From Cyclobacteriaceae bacterium (GTDB lineage Bacteria > Bacteroidota > Bacteroidia > Cytophagales > Cyclobacteriaceae), in NCBI GenBank assembly GCA_019638355.1, contig JAHBTY010000006.1:310001-374000 (forward strand): 64,000 nt of DNA, given 5' to 3'. This document shows positions 18,047-27,500 of this stretch, piece after piece (position 1 is the first letter of the stretch; each line of letters opens with the position of its first letter). Made by a program: the position numbers and the translations under genes. Below the pieces are notes generated by a model, which had not been told where the DNA came from, searched no databases, and saw only the letters and a list, made by a program, of their open reading frames with translations.

Positions 18047-19255
18047 TTAGTCTTCCAAAATTTCAATTTCAACCCGTACGTTAGCGTGGGCCGATGGATG
18101 ATCTACATCATAAATGGGTTGATTACCACCCCAGGCTTTTACCTGAATACGATCTGCACTAACCTTATTCGCAACTAAAAATTGTTTTAGCAAAAGCGCT
18201 CTTTCCTCCGATAGTTTCTTTGCGGAACCACGACCTTCCTTATTATCAGTATTTAACTGAAAAAAGTTTTTACTGTTTCCCATGGAGATAATTTTTCCTG
18301 ATGCATTTCCATTGGTATGGCCATGAATCATGATTTTGTAATCAGGGTTTTCATTCATCATTTCCAACAGGCTGTTTACTTCATAGCGTGACTCCGGCCG
18401 CATTACGGCTGCATCCTTATAGAAATAAACATTAAACATAATGGCCTTATCTCCTTTCTGCAATCGCGGTAACTCAAATGGAACAGTTATAACATTATTA
18501 TCAATAGTAACTCCATCGGTACTTTCAGGATTGTTAAAGTTAAGGGGCAATTCCAACTTGCGGTATCCAAACACTTCGCAATGCAACCACATGTTTCCCG
18601 ATTTATTGATCGATTTTACTTTCACAGCATCATTACCCCGGTAGGTTGCCATTTTACGTTTATTACTCGAGTCCGGATCGTAAATGTCAACATCCCCGGC
18701 CAGTGTATCCTTATCGGCCAGGGCTGTAATCCGAAATAAGAACGTTCGGCTATCGGCAGCAGCCAAAGGTGCAGCAACCTTAGCATCATTTTTTTCTTCT
18801 GGCCTGGGTTCAACCGCAGGTTGTATGGTTGTAGTTAAAGTTCTTTTAGCTGTATCAACCGGATTAATTTTTTTTTCTTCAACCAAAACTTCAATAACAG
18901 CTTTGCGCTCACTTTCGCTGATTCTCACAACCTGTGGGTTATCGCCTAACAATCCTTTATAAACCCATGTATCCGGGTAGGGCGAGTTTTTCTGCAGTTT
19001 CACCGCCTCTGTAATGGCAGCCGCTCGATCTTCCGTGTGCAATACATACACATAAAAAAGTTTTCGTTTTGGGTTCAACTCAAACTTTGCCGGATAGCCT
19101 TGTTTCTTGGCATTTTCCGTAAACTCAATTGCATTTCGTGGAATACCAAACGCTCCAATTACAACATACATCGACTCATCGGTGTGGGGTTGATCCTGGG
19201 CTATTGCAAGAAATGGGCAAGCCATAATTACTACCAGTTTAAAAAATAGGCGCAT
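18047..19255 (-). CDS. OmpA-family outer-membrane protein, paralogue of the neighbouring gene
   Basis: The 402-residue protein has a signal peptide (1-19, ending FLAIAQ) and a SPOR-like module (MYVVIGAFGIPRNAIEFTENAKKQGY, LFYVYVLHTEDR). A Glu/Lys/Pro-rich but non-repetitive linker and a small beta domain follow. The C-terminal OmpA domain is FNVYFYKDAAVMRPESRYEVNSLLEMM, MIHGHTNGNASG, KLSEERALLLKQFLVANKVSADRIQVKAWG. Module order matches the protein encoded at 16777-17958, indicating tandem duplication. ATG is at 19255. The two genes are 88 nt apart and may be independently transcribed. Confidence 0.88.
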   Translation of the reverse strand: MRLFFKLVVIMACPFLAIAQDQPHTDESMYVVIGAFGIPRNAIEFTENAKKQGYPAKFELNPKRKLFYVYVLHTEDRAAAITEAVKLQKNSPYPDTWVYKGLLGDNPQVVRISESERKAVIEVLVEEKKINPVDTAKRTLTTTIQPAVEPRPEEKNDAKVAAPLAAADSRTFLFRITALADKDTLAGDVDIYDPDSSNKRKMATYRGNDAVKVKSINKSGNMWLHCEVFGYRKLELPLNFNNPESTDGVTIDNNVITVPFELPRLQKGDKAIMFNVYFYKDAAVMRPESRYEVNSLLEMMNENPDYKIMIHGHTNGNASGKIISMGNSKNFFQLNTDNKEGRGSAKKLSEERALLLKQFLVANKVSADRIQVKAWGGNQPIYDVDHPSAHANVRVEIEILED

Positions 19256-19342
19256 ATCACGAAGGGTTAGTTGTTCAAGTTTAAAAAATAAGTATCTCTA
19301 CCCACGCACACTGCAGTTCAATCAATCATAAGCTACTATTTT

Positions 19343-19350
19343 CAAAGATA
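19343..19350 (-). promoter_or_regulatory. Putative -7 box of the second OmpA-family gene
   Basis: On the minus strand this reads TATCTTTG, a full match to TAnnTTTG, 88 nt before the ATG at 19255 and just after the pbpC stop. No TTTG lies at the expected upstream distance, so support is partial. Confidence 0.3.
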
Positions 19351-19351
19351 C

Positions 19352-21709
19352 TTAGTTCTCTGAAATAACACTAAATACCTGCTCTGCAATATTGCCGGCA
19401 TCATCTACCAATGTAAGTTGATGTTTGCCTGCAGTGGGTGCAACTGCTATCCGGTGGGTACCGCGCGTGGACGCCTGGAAACTTCCATCCAGATGCCAGT
19501 AGATTACAGCCCCTGGTTGGCGATGTGCTGCTTCAAGCAAAGCGTTTCCCGGTTTACCATCTAACTGCCGTGGAATAAATATCCGTGCATTTGCCCGCGG
19601 ATAGATTACATCCATTGTTATAACCGTTGCCGGATTAACACAATCGCTGCGCAGCGGAGGTAAACTTTTGTAACTGATGTTTTTGGTTTTATAATAATAC
19701 TCCTGCACAGGTGGTAGTATAAACCAGGGTTCGGTAATAAAGCGGGTTATCGATTCGCAATCGGAATGCACTCTAAACTTTTTGTCGGCTGAAAGATGTA
19801 TGCGCTGATGGTACCGGCATGTTCCGCTTTGTAAGCCATTGATTGTTACAAGTTGCTTTACCTTTGTCGCACATAAATCAGTGGCGCGCATACCGCTATT
19901 TATACAAACTTCAATTTCGTGCAGTTCGTATTGTGGAGCAGAGAACCAGCGGCTTCCGGAAAGTTGACCGAAAATATCAAACATAATGGGCGATGCTGAT
20001 TCAGTACCCGTAAGCCCGGGGCGACCTTCACCATCGGCATTACCAACCCAAACCCCAACCGCATACTCACCATTCACACCTATTGCCCACGCATCGCGCA
20101 AACCGTGGCTGGTTCCGGTTTTCCACGCAATTTTTTTTGAGTTGGTGAACATGCGCCAACCGGTTTGCTCGCCCGGTCGGTAAACTTCTTGTAGTGCATC
20201 AAATGTTAAGTAAATGGCCGAAGCAGATAGCCAGGAAGAAGCCTCCAGGTTTCGCTGCTTTAATGAATCGCTTTGCAGATATGTGGGTGCATGAAAATCA
20301 TTTTTGCTATACCGATTACTACCCGGCACTTCAAAAAAATTGTTAAGTGTGCGAGCCATGGAAGCATACATTCCGGTTATCTCCCAAAGTGAACCCTCAG
20401 CTCCACCCAATATCATGGATAAACCATAATGGTCGGCTGGTTGATTGAGTGAACTAATACCGGTATTCTTCAACAACTCATAAAATTTCTCATAGCGGTA
20501 ATCGCGAAGTTGATGCACGGCCGGAACATTAAGCGAACGAATGAGTGCCTGATTGGCCGGAACTGCTCCATCGTACTCTTTCGTAAAGTTCTGAGGTGAG
20601 AATCCATTTATCAAGGTAGGTACATCGGGTTGGAGCGTGGCAGGCAACATTTTACCTTCATCCAACAGGGCAGCATAAAGTATAGGCTTCAAAATACTAC
20701 CGGTACTTCTGCGCGCCATTACAATATCAACCGCATCGCCATGTGCTGAACCAGCAGCCGTGTTGCCAACATAAGCCAATGCTCTACCAGTTTTCACATC
20801 AACCACCAAAGCTGCTGCATTGAATACCCGATTACCTTTTAACTTTTCATGATGATAGTGAACAAGTTCATTGAGTCGCTCCTGTAAGGATTTATCAATG
20901 GTAGTAACTACTCGCTTACCATTATAGCCTTCTTTCATAACCCGACCCAAAAGATGAGGTGCAAAACGTGGCAGGGCTACCGGATTTTCAGGAATAGATT
21001 CCGCGATGGCAAGCTCGTAGGTAAGTGAATCGAACATGCCGGCTGTCATTAATCTTTCCAATAACCGATCGCGTTTCACTTTAAGTTGATGCCGGTTTTT
21101 TCCCGGATGAATGAGTGCTGGATTGTTGGGTAACACAGCCAGTAATGCGGCTTCAGCCCAACTTAACTCAGTTGCATCGCGACCAAAGTATCGCCAGCAG
21201 GCAGCTTCAATGCCCACCACATTACCGCCAAACGGAGCATGTGCTGCATACAACTGTAGTATTTCTTCTTTTGAATAGCGAAACTCCAATCGCGTTGCCA
21301 ACACCATTTCAATAACCTTCTCTAAAAAAGTACGCGCCTTATTTTTTCGCGATAAGCGAATGACTTGCATGGATAATGTACTTCCACCACTGATAACTCT
21401 ACCCGATGCTAAATTCTGATGCGTGGCCCGAGCAAGCGCACGCACATCAACTCCAGGGTGATGATAAAATCGTTTGTCTTCGAACAGAATAATTGCGGTT
21501 TTAAATTTTTCTGGCACCATGTTGCCTTCCGGAAAACGCCATTGACCATCGGGCGCAATAGTAGCACCCAATAACTTATGGTTGCGATCTTCAATAATGG
21601 TGGAATAAGAATTTTGAAATAATGTGTCGGGCAACGAAAAATAATACCCGAATAGAAGTAAACCGAAAGCCAACCACACATACCGGTATTTTCGGATGAA
21701 GGCTTTCAC
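19352..21709 (-). CDS. pbpC: Penicillin-binding protein 1C (bifunctional transglycosylase/transpeptidase)
   Basis: The 785-residue protein has an N-terminal membrane anchor (about 9-27). A GT51 glycosyltransferase domain carries FEDKRFYHHPGVD with catalytic Glu77 and GGSTLSMQVIRL. The transpeptidase domain has the SxxK motif at Ser338-Lys341 (STGSILKP) and the KTG triad in WKTGTSHGLRDAW. The C-terminal biPBP_C domain, starting near residue 690, is typical of PBP1C. It polymerises and crosslinks peptidoglycan in the periplasm. The start is GTG at 21709, 8 nt before the upstream coding end. It closes an operon that begins with alpha-2-macroglobulin, a pairing also known in Escherichia coli (yfhM-pbpC). 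Confidence 0.95.
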   Translation of the reverse strand: MKAFIRKYRYVWLAFGLLLFGYYFSLPDTLFQNSYSTIIEDRNHKLLGATIAPDGQWRFPEGNMVPEKFKTAIILFEDKRFYHHPGVDVRALARATHQNLASGRVISGGSTLSMQVIRLSRKNKARTFLEKVIEMVLATRLEFRYSKEEILQLYAAHAPFGGNVVGIEAACWRYFGRDATELSWAEAALLAVLPNNPALIHPGKNRHQLKVKRDRLLERLMTAGMFDSLTYELAIAESIPENPVALPRFAPHLLGRVMKEGYNGKRVVTTIDKSLQERLNELVHYHHEKLKGNRVFNAAALVVDVKTGRALAYVGNTAAGSAHGDAVDIVMARRSTGSILKPILYAALLDEGKMLPATLQPDVPTLINGFSPQNFTKEYDGAVPANQALIRSLNVPAVHQLRDYRYEKFYELLKNTGISSLNQPADHYGLSMILGGAEGSLWEITGMYASMARTLNNFFEVPGSNRYSKNDFHAPTYLQSDSLKQRNLEASSWLSASAIYLTFDALQEVYRPGEQTGWRMFTNSKKIAWKTGTSHGLRDAWAIGVNGEYAVGVWVGNADGEGRPGLTGTESASPIMFDIFGQLSGSRWFSAPQYELHEIEVCINSGMRATDLCATKVKQLVTINGLQSGTCRYHQRIHLSADKKFRVHSDCESITRFITEPWFILPPVQEYYYKTKNISYKSLPPLRSDCVNPATVITMDVIYPRANARIFIPRQLDGKPGNALLEAAHRQPGAVIYWHLDGSFQASTRGTHRIAVAPTAGKHQLTLVDDAGNIAEQVFSVISEN

Positions 21710-21716
21710 AATAAAG

Positions 21717-22337
21717 TTACTTTGACTTTACATTTTTAGAAAACCAATCGGCTTCGGAAGTAGCCGGTTGCTCATGGCGCACCATGCTGGCCACCTTTTC
21801 GCGCGCGCGTTGCATCGAACTGCTTACCAACCGATGCTCAATGGCCTCATCTTCCTTCATGCCCAAGCTATCGAGCAAAGCCGTAATACGTTCACCTCCA
21901 AAAAGTTTAAACGCTGGCTCATCTAACGATGAATAAAATATAATCGAAGTTGAAGGAAATACCGCTCGCAATTTTTGCAATAGCTCATTTTCACGGGTTG
22001 GTATGGGGTAATGGCCAAAGAATAGAATGTTAACTGGTTCTTTAGCCAGTGTTGAGAGAAACTCAGGCGCTGTACTTGCCGAAGCATACCACACTACCCC
22101 TGATTGTTTCTCGGTATGGTATAATTTTAATGGAATTGCAGGAACACTTTTATCTATCAGGAATTTCGTAATCTGTTCAAACTCATCTTCAAAGAAACAA
22201 AGTACAATGGGAACCTGCTTGCGCGTAATAGCCATCATGGCATCGGTAATCATACCCAACAACGCTTTATCAGCTGTGCGCCATACGCGATCGGTGTAAG
22301 CTGGTTTAGAAGATTTGAGGAAAGAGAATAAGCCCAT
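21717..22337 (-). CDS. Conserved-looking protein of unknown function
   Basis: The 206-residue protein has no signal peptide or membrane segment. It begins MGLFSFLKSSKPAYTDRVWRTADKALLGM and has alternating strands and helices (VPIVLCFFEDEFEQITKFL; VNILFFGHYPIPTRENELL; TSIIFYSSLDEPAFKLFGG), resembling an alpha/beta Rossmann-like fold. I do not recognise the family. It starts one base after the ArsC-like stop and ends 7 nt before pbpC, so it is translationally coupled inside the envelope operon. Confidence 0.7.
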   Translation of the reverse strand: MGLFSFLKSSKPAYTDRVWRTADKALLGMITDAMMAITRKQVPIVLCFFEDEFEQITKFLIDKSVPAIPLKLYHTEKQSGVVWYASASTAPEFLSTLAKEPVNILFFGHYPIPTRENELLQKLRAVFPSTSIIFYSSLDEPAFKLFGGERITALLDSLGMKEDEAIEHRLVSSSMQRAREKVASMVRHEQPATSEADWFSKNVKSK

Positions 22338-22338
22338 G

Positions 22339-22686
22339 TTAATTTAATTTCTTTTTGTAGTCGGTCTCATCAAATCCCAACACGACTATTTTATTATTCA
22401 CTTCAATGAGTGGTCGTTTGATTACACTATTCTTTTCAAGCATTAATGCGATGGCTGCCTTCTCGTTAGTAACTTTCGCCTGTACCGTTTCATCCAACTG
22501 GCGCCAGGTGGTGCCACGTTTGTTAACTAAGCTCTCCCAACCTACTTGCTTACTCCACTCAATAAGTTTAGCCGCTGTTATCCCTGATTTTTTATAGTCG
22601 TGAAATTCAAATTCAATATTATGCTGCTTCAACCAGTTTAGCGCTGATTTTACTGTGTTGCAATTTTTTATTCCGTAAACGATCAT
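22339..22686 (-). CDS. ArsC/Spx/MgsR-family thioredoxin-fold protein
   Basis: The 115-residue protein has the YffB-like form of the ArsC family: MIVYGIKNCNTVKSALNWLKQHNIEFEFHDYKK at the N-terminus, with Cys9 the only active-site cysteine. WESLVNKRGTTWRQL and the C-terminal IKRPLIEVNNKIVVLGF strand complete the fold. True arsenate reductases need an Arg in the active-site loop; YffB-type members are poorly understood and may be thiol oxidoreductases. The ATG is 26 nt after the metallo-beta-lactamase stop. A role in arsenate resistance is not supported by context. Confidence 0.85.
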   Translation of the reverse strand: MIVYGIKNCNTVKSALNWLKQHNIEFEFHDYKKSGITAAKLIEWSKQVGWESLVNKRGTTWRQLDETVQAKVTNEKAAIALMLEKNSVIKRPLIEVNNKIVVLGFDETDYKKKLN

Positions 22687-22712
22687 AGCGTTGAATAATT
22701 TAAAAATCCAGA

Positions 22713-23468
22713 TTAATTCCGTATTGAAAAAAGTTTTTCAGTATAATCCAATAATTCTGCACCACCGGGATTTCCGTGGCCGGGAATTACTACTTTCAGG
22801 TGTGGATATTTTGCCTTTAGTTTTGCGATGGTGCCTGACCACATTAAAGTATCAGCATCGCCCAGGTAGCCTTTGCTTGCTCCCACTTCTTTTACCAAAC
22901 ATCCTCCAAACAAAGCCTGTTGTTCCGGAAAATAAGCCACAACGTTATCGCGCGTGTGTCCGTTGCCAATAAATGTAGTAATAACCGGCTGCTGCCCTAC
23001 CTCCAGTTCTAATTCCTGATCAAACCCATTTTGCGGAATATTACCTTCGGCTTTTTCTTTTATGAGTTGAATCGTGAGACTATTCGCATAAGATGGAATG
23101 CCGCGCGCATGAAATTCCTGAAGACCGCCCACACAATCATTATGGAAATGTGTAGCTACCACTGCCTTCACTGCTTTGTTTTGGGTAGCGAGGTAATTGA
23201 GTAATGCGGTTGTACCCGCGTCATCGGTTGGGGTATCGAATACAATGGCTTCGTTTCCATTGATCACAATCATGCCATTACATTCCACACGACCAAAACT
23301 TTCGGTATTTAAGAAACTTATGTGTTGATATACCTTATCGGATAATTTTTTAATAACCAATGTATCCGTTTTATAAACGATATCGTCAGGCACAGCAGTT
23401 AACGTTGATTTATTTTTCGTGCTGCACGCTGCAACCAGTAGTAATATGCCAAATAATAATTGTTTCAT
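22713..23468 (-). CDS. Subclass B1-like metallo-beta-lactamase, predicted lipoprotein
   Basis: The 251-residue protein has a lipobox LLVAAC with Cys15, so it should be lipid-anchored. All B1 zinc ligands are visible: His107, His109 and Asp111 in THFHND; His171 in GNGHTRDN; Cys190 in GGCLVKE; and His231 in PGHG. Lys193, three residues after the Cys, matches the B1 substrate-carboxylate Lys, and YLGDADTLMW matches the B1 loop region. This favours a true beta-lactamase over a glyoxalase II-like hydrolase. The start overlaps the nitrilase stop by 4 nt (ATGA). Its place in the operon with pbpC supports a cell-wall or beta-lactam role. Activity is untested. Confidence 0.88.
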   Translation of the reverse strand: MKQLLFGILLLVAACSTKNKSTLTAVPDDIVYKTDTLVIKKLSDKVYQHISFLNTESFGRVECNGMIVINGNEAIVFDTPTDDAGTTALLNYLATQNKAVKAVVATHFHNDCVGGLQEFHARGIPSYANSLTIQLIKEKAEGNIPQNGFDQELELEVGQQPVITTFIGNGHTRDNVVAYFPEQQALFGGCLVKEVGASKGYLGDADTLMWSGTIAKLKAKYPHLKVVIPGHGNPGGAELLDYTEKLFSIRN

Positions 23469-24181
23469 TTTGTAATTAATTCGGTAACGGTATCAAAAAT
23501 TAAAAGTCCTCCATGAACATCATCTAATTTTGCGAGCAACTCACCCTTTCTATTCCACACAGCCGAGCCACCTGCACACAAACCATTGTCAGCCTTACCA
23601 ACTGCGTTTACAAATAACGCATAAAGTCCAGTACTTGCGATGGCTGCCAATCTTTTATACGATGGCTCAATTCCTTTGCTGAACTTAGCTACACTGGCTA
23701 TGTAAACATCTGGTTTTGCAGGCATCATAGTATTAAAATGTTCTTCCACTGCAAGCTCATAACAAATAGCTAACCCCACGCGACAATCGTTAATTGAAAT
23801 TGGTGCAAGATTATTTCCCGGAACAAACCACGGCTCTTCATCGGGATGAAGGTATTGCTTGCCATAAACAAGCATTGGTTGACCCGGTTGAAAAATCAGT
23901 AATGAGATTATTATGCCAGCTTGTGTTTTTAATGGAGCACCCACTGCAATGTTAATTGTGTGCTGGTTGCTCAACTCCTGGAATAATTTTAATCGTGCAT
24001 CTGTTGGCGCTATTGCCAATACTTCCACCAAGGCAGGTTCGTATCCGGTTAAGGAAAGTTCAGAAAAGAAAATAGCATCAGCGCCATCCGCAACCGCGTT
24101 TAATATAAATTGTTCATGCGCTATTATATTAGCACTGATATTGCCTGTTACGGGTTTGGTTTGCGCAAGGGCGAGTTTCAT
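23465..24181 (-). CDS. Carbon-nitrogen hydrolase (nitrilase superfamily)
   Basis: The 238-residue protein has the nitrilase catalytic triad: Glu41 in FFSELSLTGYEP, Lys107 in VYGKQYLHPDEE and Cys139 in GLAICYEL. No signal peptide is present, so it is cytoplasmic. Family members hydrolyse amides or nitriles; the short form here resembles predicted amidohydrolases rather than NAD synthetase or apolipoprotein N-acyltransferase. It overlaps both neighbours by 4 nt (ATGA at each end), so it is translationally coupled with the small membrane protein upstream and the metallo-beta-lactamase downstream. The substrate is unknown. Confidence 0.88.
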   Translation of the reverse strand: MKLALAQTKPVTGNISANIIAHEQFILNAVADGADAIFFSELSLTGYEPALVEVLAIAPTDARLKLFQELSNQHTINIAVGAPLKTQAGIIISLLIFQPGQPMLVYGKQYLHPDEEPWFVPGNNLAPISINDCRVGLAICYELAVEEHFNTMMPAKPDVYIASVAKFSKGIEPSYKRLAAIASTGLYALFVNAVGKADNGLCAGGSAVWNRKGELLAKLDDVHGGLLIFDTVTELITK

Positions 24182-24492
24182 TGGTTTACTAGGAGAATAA
24201 TCTTATAAATCTTCCCAAAAGTAAGTGCAATTGTTATTAAACCACTACCCAAAAAAATTATAGTTAATTTATGATTGAACCTTGTAATTATTCCCCGTAC
24301 TATAAAACTTAAAAATATAACAAAACCTATCGGGACGAGCACAAATTCAAATGGATTAAATACAATATATGTATCATGAAACTGAATGTCTTGCAGCCCA
24401 TTGTAATAGTCAATACCAAATATGAACATTGGTATAATGCTGCCGACCATTAAACAAGTAACAAGTAGAACAATATCCTTATTCAGAGACAT
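24178..24492 (-). CDS. Small integral membrane protein of unknown function
   Basis: The 104-residue protein has three hydrophobic segments (about 8-26, 46-64 and 74-99) separated by short loops. The segment DIQFHDTYIVFNPFEFVLVP is reminiscent of a fragment of cytochrome oxidase subunit I, but the resemblance is short and no haem ligands can be assigned. It lies 16 nt after the alpha-2-macroglobulin stop and overlaps the nitrilase start by 4 nt. The sequence is more AT-rich than its neighbours. Confidence 0.65.
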   Translation of the reverse strand: MSLNKDIVLLVTCLMVGSIIPMFIFGIDYYNGLQDIQFHDTYIVFNPFEFVLVPIGFVIFLSFIVRGIITRFNHKLTIIFLGSGLITIALTFGKIYKIILLVNQ

Positions 24493-24508
24493 CGATTCAA
24501 ATGTTAAA

Positions 24509-27500
24509 CTATTGCACCACTCGCTTCACAACCTCCACCACTTTCCCCTTCTTACGTGCATAGATGTTGTTATCGTACATGGCTTCGCAACTTACTGCCG
24601 GTAAGTAATACGAACCCGCATAGCTCGCGGTAAGCATCACCTTAAACGTTTTGGATTGCCGTGCGCCCAGATCAAAATACGTATAAACCCGATCATCGCG
24701 GATGTCTTGGTAGGTAGGTACATCACCGGTAATCTTTGCCGCATCATCGCCTGTTAAGCGTAAGTTGTTTATCTCCCAACCTGATGGAAAAATCTGGTTG
24801 AGTGCGAGGTTTTTATATAAGCCCCGCATACCCGGATTGAATACCGTAACTGTGGCTACAAACTCAGTCCCTTGCTCCAATGTGGCTGGATCTAATGGAG
24901 TGCCATCGGTTTTGGTGTAACTAACGCCTAGTGTCAAATTCTTCTCACTATCTTCCTCTGTGCCGCGTGCGGGTACTCCTTCTTGTATTACCCGTGCAAA
25001 CAAAACAGCTTTGCTGGCACTTACTACTTTCAGATCGGCCGCTTTATTTCCTGCTGGTAAAACAATAGACGCGACCGGTAAGTCGGTGCCCGTTGTTACC
25101 TCTTTGCCATTATACGTGTATGAAAATTTCAGATCACCTTTTTCACCACTCGCAAATGAACCAACCGATTTTAAACTCCAGGCTAATGTTTGCGTGTTCA
25201 TCCAATAATTGAAATCGCTTAAGGCAACCGAAAGTTCTTTCACAATTTCAAACGCACGGGTTCTGTCATTCAACAGGATTAATGTCTCCAGAATAATTGC
25301 CTTATCACGCAAATCTGAACCATAAGAATAGGCCAGTTCCTGATACGGTTTAACTTGTGTCGGTAATTTTTCAATCAACTTTTTAGCTGCTTCAGGCTGA
25401 CCTGCTTTTACATATGCTGCAGCCAACATCCACGCTGCCGTAGAGGGAAGATTACCTTGCTCGCGCAGGCGGTTCATCGCACCTAACTCTGCATCACCTG
25501 CAAGGGCCAATGTATACAACCGATAGGCTTGTATCAATTCGCTGCTACCATACTCTTGTGCTTTGCGCCAGCTTTGGGCTTTGTTCTTCTGATATTTTTT
25601 CCAACGCCTGATCATATCGTTGGGCACATAATAACCCTTCGCTTCAGCTTCAATTAAGAAATGTCCGGCATAAGTACTCCCCCAACTATCCGAATCGCCA
25701 CTGCCGGGCCAGTAAGCAAAGCCACCATCACTATGCACAAAAGTTTTTAATCGTTCTACACCCGCGGTAACATTGCGTTGAATGGTGGTTTTCTCTGCAT
25801 CAGTTAATGCTTTTACTTTATCGAGATACAATTGTGGAAAGACTGATGAAGTAGTTTGTTCTATACAACCATACGGATATTGCAAGAGGTAACGCATGCG
25901 CTGGCCAAGGTTAACGGGTGGCAAACTTGAAATTTCAAGTGTTGCCAGGTTTGTTCCGGCAACACCAAACGGAGTTACAGTTGTGTTCCAGGTTTTACCG
26001 GCATCCAACACCACATCGGCAACTTGTGTAACCGGTGGATTCGGATTGCGAACTTCAATTTCAATTTCATCGGTTGCAGAATAACTTCCCGATGTAGCGG
26101 TAACCGTTACTTTTGCAAATCCCGTTTCGCTCTTCACATTCAATGCAAAGTCGAGTGTAAGATCGCTTTCATTCATGGCTACCGTGCGCGAAGATTCATC
26201 TACTATACCAACCGGGCCACCAACTTTAATATCCACCTTCACATTTTTAATGTTATTCTCACTCTTAAATAATGTGATTGGAAGTTTAACTTGTTCTTCC
26301 GGACCGAGCACACGCGGCAACGTGGCCAGCACCATCAATGGCTTGCGCACCGGTGTTGCTTTTTCGGTTTTACCATAGGCACCTTCATACCCGGCCACCA
26401 ACATCGTTTTAACCGAGCCGATGTATTGTGGCATAATAAATTTATGCTCATTACTTCCACCCGAAAGGGTAATCGGCCCAAAGAATTTTACTACAGGTTT
26501 AAAGCGATTTGACTTTGCATCGTCTTCTTTTGCCGCTAACTCAGCATCGCCACCCAGTGCCAGCAACCGTTCTACTCGGCCACCCAGTGAACCCATTACC
26601 TGATCGTATAAATCCCATGTAACAACACCCAACGCTTCACGCGCATAAAATTTATTCCAGGCATCGGGAGTGGTGAAGCGCGTGAGATCCAATAAACCTT
26701 CATCGACAATAGCAAGCGTGTACGTCATCTTGCGTTTTGATTTTTCGCTTACTTTAATCACCACTTCTTTACCGGGCTCCAACACATCGGGCATGGCAAT
26801 AACTGGTTCAAGATGAGTGTTGGGGTCTTCTACCTGAATCGGAATTACTCCATACAATCGTATCGGTAAATCGTTGGTGGTTTGTGCGTGTGGTTGCAAT
26901 AAGGTAATGTTCACAAAAACATTGGGTGTCATTTCTTTGGTAACATCGAATGTAAATTGATTATCACCTTTCTGGGTTTCGAGCCAATACGTTTGCAATA
27001 CTTTACTTCCGTTTTCGATGCTGATAAGGGCACGCCCTTTTTCGCTACCTGGAATAACCAACATGGCTTTCTCACCTACATTGTAAACTTGCTTGTCGGA
27101 TGAAAATGAAAGCATGGTTGCACCTTCGCCTTCGTTGCGCGCACGACCAGCCCAACCCGGCCAATCGATGTACACCACTTTACCCGTGCTGTGTCCGCTT
27201 TGTGGGTCGTAGGCTTTCACAAAGAAGCGACCCCACTCCGGATACTTAACTTCAAAGTTCCACGAGCCTTTTCCATTTACCGTGCTTACTCGCCCTGTAG
27301 CAATGGGTTGCGAATAATTACCCGACATAAAGTTTACAGAACCTTCCGAGCCGTCCCACCACCAGCGCCAATTGATTTTATAAAGCGATAACTCCACTGT
27401 TCGGGATAGTGGTTTACCATCAGCATCTACTGTAACAATATCTACTCGTTGCGTGGTATCTGTGCGCAACATGCCGCGGGCTTTATCTCCTTTTGGTAGT

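Noticed and set aside
24370-24440. Resemblance of the 104-residue membrane protein to cytochrome oxidase subunit I
   Set aside because: The match is limited to a short HDTY segment, without haem or copper ligands.
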